From: Desulforamulus reducens MI-1
Lineage (GTDB): Bacteria > Bacillota > Desulfotomaculia > Desulfotomaculales > Desulfotomaculaceae
Assembly (NCBI RefSeq): GCF_000016165.1
Contig: NC_009253.1
Location: 1,956,332 to 2,020,331 of the forward strand
Reading direction: 5' to 3'
DNA length: 64,000 nt
The notes beneath the pieces were generated by a model that was not told where the DNA came from, did no database searches, and saw nothing but the letters and a program-made list of their open reading frames with translations. The position numbers and the translations under genes were made by a program. Below, one piece after another: positions 1 through 9,251 of this stretch (its first letter is position 1; each line of letters starts with the position of its first letter).

Positions 1-152
<152 letters not shown>

Positions 153-213
153 TTAGTTTTGTATAATATAGATTTCTGCAGATAGATCTAATATCAAATT
201 TTTCAGCATCGTA

Positions 214-248
214 GAAACGACTAAAGCAAATTTAGCTTTAGTCGTTTC
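214..248. terminator. intrinsic terminator-like hairpin after thiolase
   Basis: A perfect 14-bp stem (214-227 with 235-248) around a 7-nt loop follows the thiolase stop. No long T tract follows, so termination strength is uncertain. Confidence 0.6.
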
Positions 249-441
249 AATACCCAACTTGTAACATACATCTATCATAATGGTGTTTTTTATATGAATT
301 AGAACTTATTCATTAGATAGTAACCATTAAAGGATGGAAATTGCCAATTTCATTATCTATCAAACAAGATTAATATAACAAAATATACAAAACTTACAGA
401 CTATTCAAAAAATATAAGCTATAATGTACGAAAGGGTGAAC

Positions 442-1785
442 ATGATGAGCTCCTATGCTGATGAGTACAAAAGGAAACTAGTATCTGCCGATGAGGCAGT
501 AAAGGTTATAAAGTCTGGTGATTGGATAGATTATGGTCAATTTGCTGGCCAAGTTATTAGCTTAGATAAAGCTTTGGCAGCCAGAAAAGAAGAATTAAAG
601 GATGTTAAAGTCCGCGCCATGATGAGGGTTTCTGGTATGCCAGAAATAATAAAAGCAGATCCCGAGGCCGAATCCTTCTCTTTTATGAGCTGGCACTGCA
701 GTGGTATAGATAGAAAGCTTTGTGATCAAAACCTCTGTCACTATCTGCCAATGACCTTCAGAGAACTTCCTGTCATGTATGAACGAGACTGTCATGTGGA
801 TGTAGGAATGACTCAGGTCTCACCTATGGATGAACATGGTTATTTCTATTTTGGTTTGCAGAATTCCGCAACTAAAAGAATGCTTGATAAAGCAAAGGTC
901 GTCATCGTAGAAGTAAACAAGAATCAACCAAAGGTTTTTGGCGGAAACGAAGAATGCATTCACATTTCCGAAGTGGATTATATTGTAGAACACGACTCAC
1001 CGATGCCACTCATTCCATCCGCTCCTATCTCTGAACTAGATAAGAAAATTGCCAGCTATATTGTACCGTTGATTGAAGATGGTTCCACGATTCAACTTGG
1101 TGTTGGTGGAATGCCAAATGCTGTGGGCAACGCCATTGCACAATCTGATCTGAAAGATCTGGGTATCCACACCGAAATGTTCGTGGATGCAATGGTCGAT
1201 ATGGTTGAAGCAGGCCGTGTCACTGGTAAGAAAAAGAATATTGATAAAGGAAAAATAGTTTTTACTTTCGGCTTAGGTTCTCAGAAACTGTATGACTTTG
1301 TGCACGCTAATCCCATGATTGCAACTTATCCCGTTGACTATTGTAACTACCCAAATTACATTGCCATGAATGACAAAGTTATAGCCATTAATAACATTAT
1401 TGAAATGGACCTTTTTGGTCAGGCTTGCTCTGAATCAGCTGGACCAAGACATATTAGCGGTACTGGTGGTCAGCTTGATTTTGGAGAGGGGGCGTACTTC
1501 TCCAAGGATGGAAAAGCCTTCTTATGTTTCTCCTCTACCTTTACTAAAAAAGACGGTACTTTGATGTCCCGTATTCGTCCAATGCTGACAGAAGGAGCGG
1601 TGGTTACTACACATCGTGCTGTAACAAACTATGTTGTTACAGAATATGGCATAGTCAATCTGAAAGGGCGCAGCACCTGGGAAAAAGCAGAGGCCTTGAT
1701 TTCAGTGGCCCACCCTGATTTCAGAGATCAATTAATCAAAGAAGCTCAGAAAATGAATATTTGGCGCAAAAGCAATAAGAAGTAA
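442..1785 (+). CDS. acetyl-CoA hydrolase/transferase family CoA-transferase
   Basis: A 447-residue family I CoA-transferase related to 4-hydroxybutyrate and butyryl-CoA:acetate CoA-transferases. These move CoA between acyl-CoA and free carboxylates through a glutamyl-CoA intermediate. Visible motifs are [10 protein letters not shown] near residue 220, HTEMFVDAM near 245 (its Glu sits where the family's catalytic Glu lies) and GTGGQLDF near 340. Length fits the family. The ATG at 442 follows AAAGGGTG at good spacing; an in-frame ATG at 424 lacks a ribosome site. A thiolase precedes it and an acetate permease follows, which suits acetate exchange. The donor and acceptor acids are not determined. 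Confidence 0.9.
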   Translation: MMSSYADEYKRKLVSADEAVKVIKSGDWIDYGQFAGQVISLDKALAARKEELKDVKVRAMMRVSGMPEIIKADPEAESFSFMSWHCSGIDRKLCDQNLCHYLPMTFRELPVMYERDCHVDVGMTQVSPMDEHGYFYFGLQNSATKRMLDKAKVVIVEVNKNQPKVFGGNEECIHISEVDYIVEHDSPMPLIPSAPISELDKKIASYIVPLIEDGSTIQLGVGGMPNAVGNAIAQSDLKDLGIHTEMFVDAMVDMVEAGRVTGKKKNIDKGKIVFTFGLGSQKLYDFVHANPMIATYPVDYCNYPNYIAMNDKVIAINNIIEMDLFGQACSESAGPRHISGTGGQLDFGEGAYFSKDGKAFLCFSSTFTKKDGTLMSRIRPMLTEGAVVTTHRAVTNYVVTEYGIVNLKGRSTWEKAEALISVAHPDFRDQLIKEAQKMNIWRKSNKK

Positions 1786-1805
1786 AAACATATTATTAAC
1801 CTCTT

Positions 1806-1835
1806 TAGTAGCCGACCACATCCGGTCGGCTACTA
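1806..1835. terminator. hairpin after the CoA-transferase gene
   Basis: A perfect 12-bp stem (1806-1817 with 1824-1835) with a 6-nt loop separates the CoA-transferase from the permease. Few T residues follow, so it may be a partial terminator or an mRNA-stabilising hairpin. Confidence 0.6.
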
Positions 1836-1936
1836 TTAAAACCAGGTGGTTATCAAACTGAATGAAAGGGGGAGATTATCAAGATCACTGTTGTGTAAGA
1901 GTAGGCCCGATTAAAAATTTTAAAGGAGGTTTTTTA

Positions 1937-2554
1937 ATGTCTCAAGGACACGGAACGGTGAATCCAGGACCGGCTGGTCTAGTTGCCCTCGCAATGGCTT
2001 GCTTTACTTTTTATGCAATACACACTGGAAAAGTTGATGGTTCAGCCGCACCCTTATTAGGTATTTGGTTAATTGGCGGTTTTGTAATCCAAGTTATTGT
2101 AGGTGTCATGGAGATAAACCACGGCAACGTACTAGGTGGTAACGTATTCACCTTCTTCTCCGCCTTCTTTATGTTGGTAACAGGCCTAGAGCTAATTTTC
2201 AAATTTTTTGCAGCTCAAAACGGCTGGACCATTGATTCCCGAATTGATGGTTGGGCATGGTTAGCACTAGCCATAGCGCTATTAACCTGGACCCCTGGTT
2301 ACTTAAAATCACCACTAAGCCTATTTTGTGCCGTGCTGGCACTTGATGTGGCTGTTCCTGTGGTTGCCCTCATGGACTTAGAGGTTCTTGGTCATGAATG
2401 GCATGTTATATCCGGAAACTTCCTTGGCCTAGGTGGGATCTTTGGTTTATACACAGCCTGGGGTATCGTATTAAACAGTGTTTTTGAAAAAACAATCATA
2501 CCACTTGGAGCACCGATTATAAAGCCTAAACAGACTAATACAGCATCAATGTAA
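1937..2554 (+). CDS. acetate uptake transporter, GPR1/FUN34/YaaH (SatP) family
   Basis: A 205-residue membrane protein with about six hydrophobic helices, the usual size for SatP/YaaH acetate permeases. The family signature appears near the N-terminus as NPGPAGLVALA (the canonical form is NPAPLGL). The ATG at 1937 follows AAAGGAGG at ideal spacing; the open frame extends upstream to 1862 but without a ribosome site. These proteins carry acetate or succinate with protons in six-helix oligomers. Placement after a thiolase and a CoA-transferase fits uptake or release of acetate or other short acids. Confidence 0.9.
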   Translation: MSQGHGTVNPGPAGLVALAMACFTFYAIHTGKVDGSAAPLLGIWLIGGFVIQVIVGVMEINHGNVLGGNVFTFFSAFFMLVTGLELIFKFFAAQNGWTIDSRIDGWAWLALAIALLTWTPGYLKSPLSLFCAVLALDVAVPVVALMDLEVLGHEWHVISGNFLGLGGIFGLYTAWGIVLNSVFEKTIIPLGAPIIKPKQTNTASM

Positions 2555-2620
2555 ACAAATGCTTTAATATTCTGAAAATTATTTTAAGCTTTTGTTTACC
2601 GATCTAATCTTTATAAATCC

Positions 2621-2653
2621 GGAGAAACAGGGGGGATTACCCACTGTTTCTCC
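2621..2653. terminator. hairpin after acetate permease
   Basis: A 10-bp perfect stem (2621-2630 with 2644-2653), extendable inward with one mismatch, lies 66 nt after the permease stop. Confidence 0.55.
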
Positions 2654-2725
2654 TAACCAATTGTATTTATAATTTTAACCCAAGATGTAGGGGTTTGGTC
2701 TCTTACTATTTTATCAATGTCAGTA

Positions 2726-2955
2726 TGCAACATTTGTTGCATTTCATCAGTAACCAAAAATTTTATTATTCCAAATTATAGTCAAACATAGAAGACATCT
2801 TATAACAATGAATAAGTGAGTAATTCTTAGTATTACTCATATAATCAAAGGATTATTAGTTTTTTAGCAAATTAACTTAAAACATAATTTTTATCTTATA
2901 TAAAAAGAAATGCATTAGTGTTTTAGCACAACTTTGTTGGTTGCAATAATGCAAC
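2726..2955. promoter_or_regulatory. palindromic upstream activator sites
   Basis: Two inverted repeats built on TTGCA lie upstream of a sigma-54 promoter. One is TGCAACA-TT-TGTTGCA (2726-2741) and the other GTTGCA-ATAA-TGCAAC (2940-2955); a further half site occurs near 2999. Distances of roughly 100 and 320 bp from the promoter suit enhancer binding by a sigma-54 activator. The activator is not encoded in the window. Confidence 0.6.
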
Positions 2956-3029
2956 TCTTGTTAATGTGGTGACAAAACCATATATAAATTAAATCCTATT
3001 GCAACTGGCTTATGGTCCTTGTAACAGAC

Positions 3030-3046
3030 TTGGTATGATATTTGCA
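3030..3046 (+). promoter_or_regulatory. sigma-54 (-24/-12) promoter
   Basis: TTGGTATGATATTTGCA carries the invariant GG (3032-3033) and GC (3044-3045) exactly 10 nt apart, the hallmark of sigma-54 promoters. Upstream palindromes support the call. Transcription would start near 3056 and run toward a terminator at 3282-3308. Confidence 0.7.
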
Positions 3047-3055
3047 TTTTATGAT

Positions 3056-3308
3056 AACAGTCAACTCCAACATAGTGGAGCAGCTAGATTTAGGTTCTTC
3101 TCTACAACTAAAAAGATATGGTTAAGAGAGAGACAATTGTAATTGTACTAATTAAAAACAAACGGTACCATGCTGACGGGTAGTATCCTAATGCGAACTG
3201 CACCTGGTTATGGTAGACAAGGCTAAAAATAAGGTGTTTTCCGCTTGGAGCCAATGGACCGAGACGGGGGGTGTTTATTTTAAAAACCTCTTGAGTCGGG
3301 AGGTTTTT
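3056..3308 (+). ncRNA. unassigned structured transcript or leader before the pantothenate genes
   Basis: About 250 nt between a sigma-54 promoter and an intrinsic terminator, with no convincing gene. It holds several small hairpins, for example CTCCA...TGGAG near 3064 and CTTGG...CCGAG near 3244-3272. A 21-codon open frame at 3118 lacks a good ribosome site. It could be a small RNA or a terminator-controlled leader for the downstream DUF2520/panB genes. I could not match it to a known riboswitch, T-box, 6S, SRP or tmRNA pattern. Confidence 0.4.
3282..3308 (+). terminator. intrinsic terminator upstream of DUF2520 gene
   Basis: AAAAACCTC (3282-3290) pairs with GAGGTTTTT (3300-3308) and runs into a T tract. 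It sits only 50 nt before the next start codon, so it could be an attenuator or the end of a separate RNA. Confidence 0.75.
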
Positions 3309-3358
3309 TGTATTTTGGGATAGCCTTATATACGAATTTGTCCTCGGGAGGAAATTTT

Positions 3359-4345
3359 ATGAAAAACAAACCTTCCTTTACTATTATTGGAGCTGGCAAA
3401 GTAGGAAGTGCCTTGGGTATCCTGTTAAAAGAGCGGGGATATACTCCTGCGGGAGTATTTAGTCGTACCCCATTAAACGCCCAGAAACTGGCGGAAAAAC
3501 TTCAAACGAAAAGATATAGTCAAGCCTCTGAGGCTGCTAAGGTGGCTGACATAGTTTTTATTACCACCACCGATAGGGAGATCGCCTCTACAGCCAGTAT
3601 GATTGCCCTAAAGGGAGGCTGTGGCCCCGGACAAATTCTTATTCATACCAGCGGGGCCCTTGCCAGTGATGTCATGCAGCCTGCCCGAGAACATGGAGCA
3701 TGGGCGATTTCGGTACATCCTTTACAGTCCTTTGCAGACGTTGAAAGTGCTAAAACTAACCTGCCAGGGTCTTGTTTTGCTCTGGAGGGGGATGAAGAAG
3801 CCATGGGCACTGCGCGTCAGTTAGTGGATGACCTTCAGGGCCAATATTTTACTATTAAAACAGAGGATAAGCCCCTATACCATGCTGCAGCGGTAGTGGC
3901 TTCTAACTACTTGGTATCTCTAATTCATTTAAGCACATCCATCTATCAAAGTCTTGGTTTGAGTGAAAAACAATCTTTGGATGCTCTGTTCCCATTAATC
4001 CAGGGAACAATCAATAATATTGCAAAGTCTGGACCTACAACAGCCCTTACTGGGCCAGTTGTCAGGGGAGACGGGGCCACCGTTATTAAGCATATGAAGG
4101 CACTAAAAGATCTAGACTGGCGAAATCAGGAGGCTTATCGCCATTTGGGACTTTATACGGTGGGTGTGGCCATTGAAAGTGGTCGCCTTTCACCCAAGGA
4201 GGGCACCGCCCTTAACAATATTTTTATGGAGGTAGAACAACATGAACAAAAGGGTAACCACTGCAGACTTCCGGCGTATGAAACAGGAGGGCAAATCCAT
4301 AGCCATGTTAACGGCCTACGATTATTCAATGGCTACACTGGTTGA
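3359..4345 (+). CDS. DUF2520 Rossmann-fold protein, candidate ketopantoate reductase (PanG-type)
   Basis: A 328-residue protein with an N-terminal NAD(P)-binding fold (GAGKVGSALG at about residues 11-20) and a helical C-terminal half typical of the Rossmann-like plus DUF2520 architecture. It starts at ATG 3359 behind GGGAGG. It lies directly upstream of panB, panC, panD and coaX. The cluster otherwise lacks ketopantoate reductase, the step from ketopantoate to pantoate. Non-PanE reductases called PanG are known from bacteria such as Francisella, and I recall them as related to this family, so that role is inferred. Odd: the frame runs about 100 nt into panB; homologues usually end near 4250, so the last 30 residues may be a lost-stop extension. 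Confidence 0.78.
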   Translation: MKNKPSFTIIGAGKVGSALGILLKERGYTPAGVFSRTPLNAQKLAEKLQTKRYSQASEAAKVADIVFITTTDREIASTASMIALKGGCGPGQILIHTSGALASDVMQPAREHGAWAISVHPLQSFADVESAKTNLPGSCFALEGDEEAMGTARQLVDDLQGQYFTIKTEDKPLYHAAAVVASNYLVSLIHLSTSIYQSLGLSEKQSLDALFPLIQGTINNIAKSGPTTALTGPVVRGDGATVIKHMKALKDLDWRNQEAYRHLGLYTVGVAIESGRLSPKEGTALNNIFMEVEQHEQKGNHCRLPAYETGGQIHSHVNGLRLFNGYTG

Positions 4346-5075
4346 CGCTTCCGGGATTGATGCTATCCTAGTGGGGGATTCCCTCGGCAATGTGGTTTTG
4401 GGGTACGATTCTACTGTGCCTGTTAACATGGATGATATGATCCATCACCTCAGAGCTGTCACTAGAGGGGTTAAAAGAGCTATGGTTGTCGGCGACATGC
4501 CCTTTTTGTCTTATCATATTTCCCGGGAAGAAAGTGTACGTAATGCAGGACGTCTAATGCAAGAGGGATTAGCCCATGCTGTAAAGTTAGAAGGTGGCTG
4601 CGAAGTGGCCGATACCGTAAAGGCTATCACAGATGCAGGTATCCCAGTAATGGGGCATTTAGGTCTAACGCCTCAGTCAGTTCACCAATTGGGCGGCTTT
4701 AAAGTACAGGGGAAGGACAGCGAAGCAGCCAAACGATTATTGGAAGATGCCAAACGACTTGAGCAGGCGGGTGTTTTTGCCATTGTACTGGAGTGCATCC
4801 CTCAGCAGTTGGCCAAAGTTATTACAGAATCTATCTCAGTGCCCACCATTGGCATTGGAGCGGGTGTAGACTGTGACGGTCAAGTTTTGGTAATTAATGA
4901 TCTGCTTGGGATGTTTTCAAATTTTACACCTAAATTTGTCAAACAATATGCCAAGTTAAAGGAACAAATTGTAGAGGCCTGTACTAGCTATGTAGAGGAG
5001 GTGAAAACCAAAGCTTTCCCAGGTCCCGAGCATGTCTTTAACATGAATGAAGATCAATTAAAAAAACTTTACTAA
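4242..5075 (+). CDS. panB: 3-methyl-2-oxobutanoate hydroxymethyltransferase
   Basis: A 277-residue PanB, full length for the family. It transfers a hydroxymethyl group from methylene-THF to alpha-ketoisovalerate to make ketopantoate, in the cytoplasm. Recognisable features are VGDSLGNVVLGYDST near residue 44 (metal and substrate binding), KLEGG, GHLGLTPQSVHQLGGF, and ECIP, whose Glu is the family's catalytic base. The ATG at 4242 follows GGAGGT and lies inside the end of the DUF2520 frame, so the two are probably translationally linked. panC follows after a hairpin. Confidence 0.97.
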   Translation: MNKRVTTADFRRMKQEGKSIAMLTAYDYSMATLVDASGIDAILVGDSLGNVVLGYDSTVPVNMDDMIHHLRAVTRGVKRAMVVGDMPFLSYHISREESVRNAGRLMQEGLAHAVKLEGGCEVADTVKAITDAGIPVMGHLGLTPQSVHQLGGFKVQGKDSEAAKRLLEDAKRLEQAGVFAIVLECIPQQLAKVITESISVPTIGIGAGVDCDGQVLVINDLLGMFSNFTPKFVKQYAKLKEQIVEACTSYVEEVKTKAFPGPEHVFNMNEDQLKKLY

Positions 5076-5096
5076 TATTTTCTTAATATTATCTAA

Positions 5097-5135
5097 GGTG
5101 TGGTGTTCTTCAAATATTTGAAATTACACCACACC
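5097..5135. terminator. long hairpin between panB and panC
   Basis: GGTGTGGTGT (5097-5106) pairs perfectly with ACACCACACC (5126-5135), and the loop contains a second small palindrome. No T tract follows, so mRNA processing or stability is as likely as termination. Confidence 0.5.
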
Positions 5136-5166
5136 ATTAAAAGAATTTATATAGGGTAGGTGTCCA

Positions 5167-6012
5167 ATGAGACTCTGCAAAACCATTGAAGAGATTCGTT
5201 TGTTACTAAACACAGTCCGGAATAAAGGTAAATATATTGGTCTAGTGCCAACCATGGGGTTTTTACATCAGGGGCATCTGTCCCTGGTTCACGAAGCTAA
5301 ACGACACTGTGACGTAGTGGTTATGAGTATTTTTGTAAATCCCACCCAGTTTGGGCCTAACGAAGATTATGATGCCTATCCCAGGGACCTGCAACGGGAT
5401 ACAAGTTTGGCAGCAGAAGCTGGAGTTGATATTATCTTTGCTCCCCCTGCAGAGGAGATGTATCCTCAGGAATTTAGTAGTTATGTGGATGTAACTGGAG
5501 TCAGCGAGTCCCTGTGTGGTGGCTCACGGCCGGGTCATTTTAGGGGAGTAGCCACGGTGGTAACTAAACTATTCAATATTATACAGCCCCAAGCTGCATT
5601 CTTTGGCCAAAAGGATTTCCAGCAAGTGTTGGTTATTAAGCGTATGGTCGCAGACTTAAACATGCACGTGAAAATTGTTGACGTTCCAATCATGCGGGAG
5701 ATTGACGGGTTAGCCTTAAGTTCCCGAAATATCTACCTATCTCCAGAGGAAAGACAGGCTGCTTTGGTGCTATACCGCAGTCTAATGCTAGCCCAAGAAT
5801 TGATAGTCAATGGCGAGCGCGAAATCCGTCGGATAAAGGAAGCGGTCATCAAGGCTATTGGTGCGGAACCTAGGGCTAACATTGATTACGTGGAAATACT
5901 TTCAATCCCTAATCTTACCCCAATTGATCAGCTAAAAGGAAAAGCCCTGTTGGCTCTGGCTGTACGTTTTGGAAAAACAAGATTGATTGATAATACTGTT
6001 TTGGAGGCTTAG
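5167..6012 (+). CDS. panC: pantoate--beta-alanine ligase (pantothenate synthetase)
   Basis: A 281-residue PanC that joins pantoate and beta-alanine with ATP through a pantoyl-adenylate. It shows the nucleotidyltransferase HxGH motif (HQGHLSL, near residue 34), [28 protein letters not shown] and the KMSKS-like LSSRN near residue 180. Full length. panD begins 4 nt after its stop, so panC-panD are co-translated. Together with panB, panD and the DUF2520 gene it closes the route to pantothenate. Confidence 0.97.
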   Translation: MRLCKTIEEIRLLLNTVRNKGKYIGLVPTMGFLHQGHLSLVHEAKRHCDVVVMSIFVNPTQFGPNEDYDAYPRDLQRDTSLAAEAGVDIIFAPPAEEMYPQEFSSYVDVTGVSESLCGGSRPGHFRGVATVVTKLFNIIQPQAAFFGQKDFQQVLVIKRMVADLNMHVKIVDVPIMREIDGLALSSRNIYLSPEERQAALVLYRSLMLAQELIVNGEREIRRIKEAVIKAIGAEPRANIDYVEILSIPNLTPIDQLKGKALLALAVRFGKTRLIDNTVLEA

Positions 6013-6016
6013 AAAA

Positions 6017-6400
6017 TTGTTGTTATTTATGTTTAAATCCAAAATACACCGTGCCACAGTAACCGAAGCTAATTTAAACTATATGGGAAGCATTACTATA
6101 GATAAGGAACTAATGGATGCAGCAGGGATTTTGCCCAACGAGAAGGTTCAGGTGGTAAATAATAATAATGGAGCACGCCTAGAAACCTATGTAATTGAGG
6201 GTGAACCAGGGTCCGGTGTTATCTGCTTGAACGGAGCAGCAGCTCGACATGTCCAAATTGGAGATACCGTGATTATTATTGCTTATGGCATGTTGAATGA
6301 ACAGGAAGCTCGATATTTTACACCTAAGGTCGTCATGGTGGATGAAAGTAACCGCATTAACGAGGTTATTAACCAGGAAATTCACGGGGTATCTAGATAA
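6017..6400 (+). CDS. panD: aspartate 1-decarboxylase proenzyme
   Basis: A 127-residue pyruvoyl enzyme making beta-alanine from aspartate. The self-cleavage site is the Gly-Ser of NYMGSITI. I choose the TTG at 6017, 9 nt after GGAGG (6003-6007). It places the cleavage pair at Gly24-Ser25, the same numbering as in E. coli PanD, and [12 protein letters not shown] then aligns with the normal N-terminus. An ATG at 6029 would be too far from the ribosome site. The Ser becomes the pyruvoyl cofactor. coaX follows after about 100 nt. Confidence 0.96.
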   Translation: MLLFMFKSKIHRATVTEANLNYMGSITIDKELMDAAGILPNEKVQVVNNNNGARLETYVIEGEPGSGVICLNGAAARHVQIGDTVIIIAYGMLNEQEARYFTPKVVMVDESNRINEVINQEIHGVSR

Positions 6401-6506
6401 TCTAAGCATTAAATTAAAGGAAACATGTTATCAACGAACGAATGCTAGAAGGGTTATTTTTTACAAGAACTCCTTGTATATAACAGAAAGAAAGGTGGGA
6501 AGAACC

Positions 6507-7316
6507 TTGATTCTAGCAGTGGACATAGGAAATACCAATATTGTTTTTGGAGTCTTGGATGATAAATCCTTGTATGCCAACTGGCGACTGGCCACTGACC
6601 GTAACCGGACAGCCGATGAATATGGCGTTTTGTTAACGGAACTCTTTTGTTTATCTAATATTAATATGAAAGAAGTGAAGGGGATTATCATCTCTTCAGT
6701 GGTTCCTCCCCTCAATCCCATACTGGAATTCATGTCTGAAAAATATTTTAATATCTCACCCATACAGGTGGGTCCTGGTATTCGTAGTGGTTTGCATATT
6801 AAAATGGACAACCCCCGGGAAGTAGGAGCTGACCGTATTGTTAACGCAGTGGCAGCCTATTCCCTATATGGTGGTCCGTTGATTATTGTGGATTTTGGTA
6901 CAGCCACCACTTTCTGCTGTGTAACTGCCAAGGGGGAATACCTGGGGGGAGCCATAGCTCCGGGAATTGGAATTTCTACCGAAGCATTATACACAAAAGC
7001 ATCAAAACTGCCACGTGTGGAATTATCCAAGCCTAGCTCTATCATTGGTAAAAACACCATAACTGCCATGCAAGCTGGCATTATTTATGGCTTTGCAGGT
7101 CAAGTTGAATTCATTGTAAGACGTATGAAAAAGGAAATGAGCACCGAGACTCAAGTCATTGCCACCGGAGGACTAGCGGAGGTTATGAGTCAAGAAACCT
7201 CGGTCATTGACAAAGTAAATCCAATTTTAACACTACAGGGACTGAAAATCATATACGATCGTAATCAACCGCATATTGGAACAGGGTACCATCTTATTGC
7301 GGATCGGTCTCGTTAG
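6507..7316 (+). CDS. coaX: type III pantothenate kinase
   Basis: A 269-residue CoaX, an ASKHA-fold kinase that phosphorylates pantothenate, the first committed step to coenzyme A. Motifs are [11 protein letters not shown] at the N-terminus (phosphate binding), [12 protein letters not shown], and DFGTATTF. Start is TTG 6507 behind AAAGGTGGG; the open frame reaches back to 6297 but overlaps panD. Type III kinases are insensitive to CoA feedback and common in Firmicutes. Its place after panBCD makes this a biosynthesis-to-activation cluster. An 18-bp terminator hairpin follows. Confidence 0.95.
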   Translation: MILAVDIGNTNIVFGVLDDKSLYANWRLATDRNRTADEYGVLLTELFCLSNINMKEVKGIIISSVVPPLNPILEFMSEKYFNISPIQVGPGIRSGLHIKMDNPREVGADRIVNAVAAYSLYGGPLIIVDFGTATTFCCVTAKGEYLGGAIAPGIGISTEALYTKASKLPRVELSKPSSIIGKNTITAMQAGIIYGFAGQVEFIVRRMKKEMSTETQVIATGGLAEVMSQETSVIDKVNPILTLQGLKIIYDRNQPHIGTGYHLIADRSR

Positions 7317-7328
7317 ACGGATAGTTCA

Positions 7329-7368
7329 TTAAAGCTGAACCCAGGAGCACTCCTGGGTTCAGCTTTAA
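7329..7368. terminator. terminator after coaX
   Basis: A perfect 18-bp stem (7329-7346 with 7351-7368) with a GCAC loop is followed by a T-rich run. It closes the pantothenate cluster. Confidence 0.9.
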
Positions 7369-7588
7369 TGTTTCTTATTTCTTTTGGCAAAACTAGCAAG
7401 ATCCCTTTCCTTTTGACAATAGGTCCATTCTTGGGGTGATATTAAATTAATTCTTTTCGGCTGTGGCTGCAATTCCTTTGCTATTTCCATATCTTTCTTC
7501 GGGGGTGCATAATCAAAGAAATATCCCATTACAAACACCTGCCTATCCCTTTTTGTATTGGAAGCAGGAAAAGGCTAGCCAAACAACT

Positions 7589-7804
7589 TTAATGAAGGTC
7601 CTGATATTCATCCTTTATTTCATTTCTAAAAGAACGAATACTTTCTTCACGCCTTTTGTTCTTTTCCATAATTGCTTGCCTTTGATCTCTACTTAATGAA
7701 TTGTTTTGCAGAGTTTCATGGGCTTCCTCTAAATTTTCAATGGTATCTTGAACCATCTCCTGGAGCTTCTCAACATTGTCATTTCTATTATCGGGTTTAG
7801 CCAA
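7589..7804 (-). CDS. tlp: small acid-soluble spore protein Tlp
   Basis: A 71-residue, highly charged helical protein matching the Tlp family: [15 protein letters not shown] at the start, [12 protein letters not shown] in the middle and [15 protein letters not shown] at the end. Tlp proteins are made in the forespore and bind spore contents. The start is TTG, behind AAAGGAGG on the minus strand. It is monocistronic, with a tRNA divergently placed beyond. This is the clearest evidence in the window for an endospore former. Forespore (sigma-G type) control is expected from the family; I did not identify the promoter. Confidence 0.92.
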   Translation of the reverse strand: MAKPDNRNDNVEKLQEMVQDTIENLEEAHETLQNNSLSRDQRQAIMEKNKRREESIRSFRNEIKDEYQDLH

Positions 7805-7949
7805 TCCTATTCCTCCTTTTACTTGGTTTCTATCTTATTGTAAACAAATAATAAATAAATATTCTTTGATCAAAAGTTTTGAAATAAAGCACCTTAAACA
7901 CAGGGAATAAAAGGTTATTTTCATTTTTAAAATAAAATCAAAATAATTG

Positions 7950-7978
7950 TTGACGCAAGATATTACTTTTGATATACT
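7950..7978 (+). promoter_or_regulatory. sigma-A promoter of tRNA-Trp
   Basis: TTGACG (7950-7955) and TATACT (7973-7978) are separated by 17 bp, placing the start about 30 nt before the tRNA. Confidence 0.85.
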
Positions 7979-8015
7979 TACAAGTGCGTTAGGGAAAGCG
8001 AATTAAATAACTCGG

Positions 8016-8091
8016 GGGGGTATAGCTCAATTGGTAGAGTAGCGGTCTCCAAAACCGTTGGTTCTGGGTTCAAGTCCTAGTGCCCCCGCCA
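8016..8091 (+). tRNA. tRNA-Trp (CCA)
   Basis: A 76-nt cloverleaf. The acceptor GGGGGTA (8016-8022) pairs with TGCCCCC before G and an encoded CCA. The D-arm holds TAGCTCAATTGGTAGAGTA, the anticodon loop reads CTCCAAA with CCA, and the T-arm holds GGTTCAAGTCC. Its own promoter and terminator flank it. Confidence 0.97.
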
Positions 8092-8094
8092 TTG

Positions 8095-8124
8095 AAACCC
8101 CAGCGATTTAGTTCTCTGGGGTTT
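8095..8124 (+). terminator. terminator after tRNA-Trp
   Basis: AAACCCCAG (8095-8103) pairs with CTGGGGTTT (8116-8124), directly after the tRNA. Confidence 0.8.
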
Positions 8125-8310
8125 GTAAATTTCCAGTACAAGCTCAAAAAATCTAACTGCGGAATAAACATAGGAAGATAAGCAAAAATTTCCACAGCAA
8201 AAGGTAATGTGCCAGGTATTTCAAGGACTGTGATCTTTGTGCTATTAATATTTTAATGTCTAAGCAAAAAATATGCCCTGTATTGTGCAGCACAGGGTAT
8301 TTAAATGTAT

Positions 8311-8370
8311 GAGGGCTCTGTAACTTTTCCCTTTGGTGGAGTTGGTTACAAAGCGCTCTTTTTATTTTTA
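8311..8370 (+). terminator. terminator-like hairpin in the leader of the broken MFS gene
   Basis: A 14-nt stem with two mismatches (8311-8324 with 8345-8358) runs straight into a T-rich stretch. A second hairpin precedes it (about 8269-8301). The 390-nt gap between the tRNA and the MFS remnant holds nothing else I can assign; these could be relics of a regulated leader. Confidence 0.5.
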
Positions 8371-8510
8371 CCTTTACTATCTATACTATTTTTCCCAAAT
8401 TACCGATTGATCCCAGGGGGGATCATTTTTATTATGATAGAGTACACAAATACGTTACGAGAAAAATAAAGGAAATTGCAACTACAAAGTAAATTATCAT
8501 ATTTAAGAGT

Positions 8511-9167
8511 GTGATTGCATGTTGGGTTCTTTACGTTAAACCTGTTACTAAGGACATGGGTTTTACCAGAAGCACATTTGGCATATGTAACACCATCTTT
8601 TCGGGAGTAACCGTGTTCCTATCACCTTATTTGGGCAAATGGCTGGCCAAAAAGAATACTCGGCTAATTCATACTATCTGTGTTGTTGGTCTGGCGACCT
8701 CCTACGCTAGCTTTGCTTTAGCACAAAATATTACCCATTTTTATATAAGTGCTATCTTTATGGGTGCATTTTCCTGCGGTGCAGTAGCTTTGCCGGTTTC
8801 TATTGTCATTACCAACTGGTTTGCTAAGAAAAGAGGTTTGGCTATTAGTATTGCCCTTGCAGGCAGCGGTTTCGGTGGTGCTATTATCAGTCCCACAATG
8901 GCAGATATAATCCAAAATTATGGTTGGAGAACGTCTTACCTTGTATTTGCTGCTGCTATGCTAATAATCTGTTTGCCCATGATGTTCTTAATAAAAAAAT
9001 CCCCTGAAACTATGGGTCTTAAGGCCTACGGAGCGGACGAGGTTGCCGAGACTGCCCAAAAGACGGCAGTCCCCAAATTTGAGCTTAACATGACCCTTGG
9101 GGAAGTAAAAAAAACCATGGTTTCTTCTGGATCTATTTATTTGGCATGTTTTGCCTTTGCTTTGTAG
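8511..9167 (+). pseudogene. MFS transporter remnant, truncated at both ends
   Basis: This 218-residue frame covers only part of a 12-helix major facilitator protein, best resembling the oxalate/formate antiporter-like group. It begins just after the first helix (VLYVKPVTKDMGFTRSTF normally follows it) and stops after about helix 6-7. Recognisable parts are GKWLAKKNTR, the helix 4-5 block, and NYGWRTSYLVFAAAM. The GTG at 8511 has no ribosome site. A full transporter needs about 400 residues, so this is almost surely non-functional. The 3' side runs into a terminator shared with the convergent hydrogenase gene. Confidence 0.8.
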
Positions 9168-9225
9168 GTTTTGGGTCCCTAAGCCAGCTTGCAGCTTTCA
9201 AAGAAACCTTACTATAGGCTAAAAT

Positions 9226-9251
9226 AAAAAACCGGCTAACGCCGGTTTTTT
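9226..9251. terminator. bidirectional terminator
   Basis: AAAAAACCGGC (9226-9236), loop TAAC, then GCCGGTTTTTT (9241-9251). A and T tracts on either side let it act for both the MFS remnant and the convergent hydrogenase gene. Confidence 0.9.

Noticed and set aside
3056-3308. Known riboswitch, T-box, 6S or tmRNA
   Set aside because: No matching core motif could be placed; left as an unassigned transcript.
7463-7696. Open frame of 77 codons opposite tlp
   Set aside because: No ribosome site, and it overlaps the well-supported tlp gene on the other strand.
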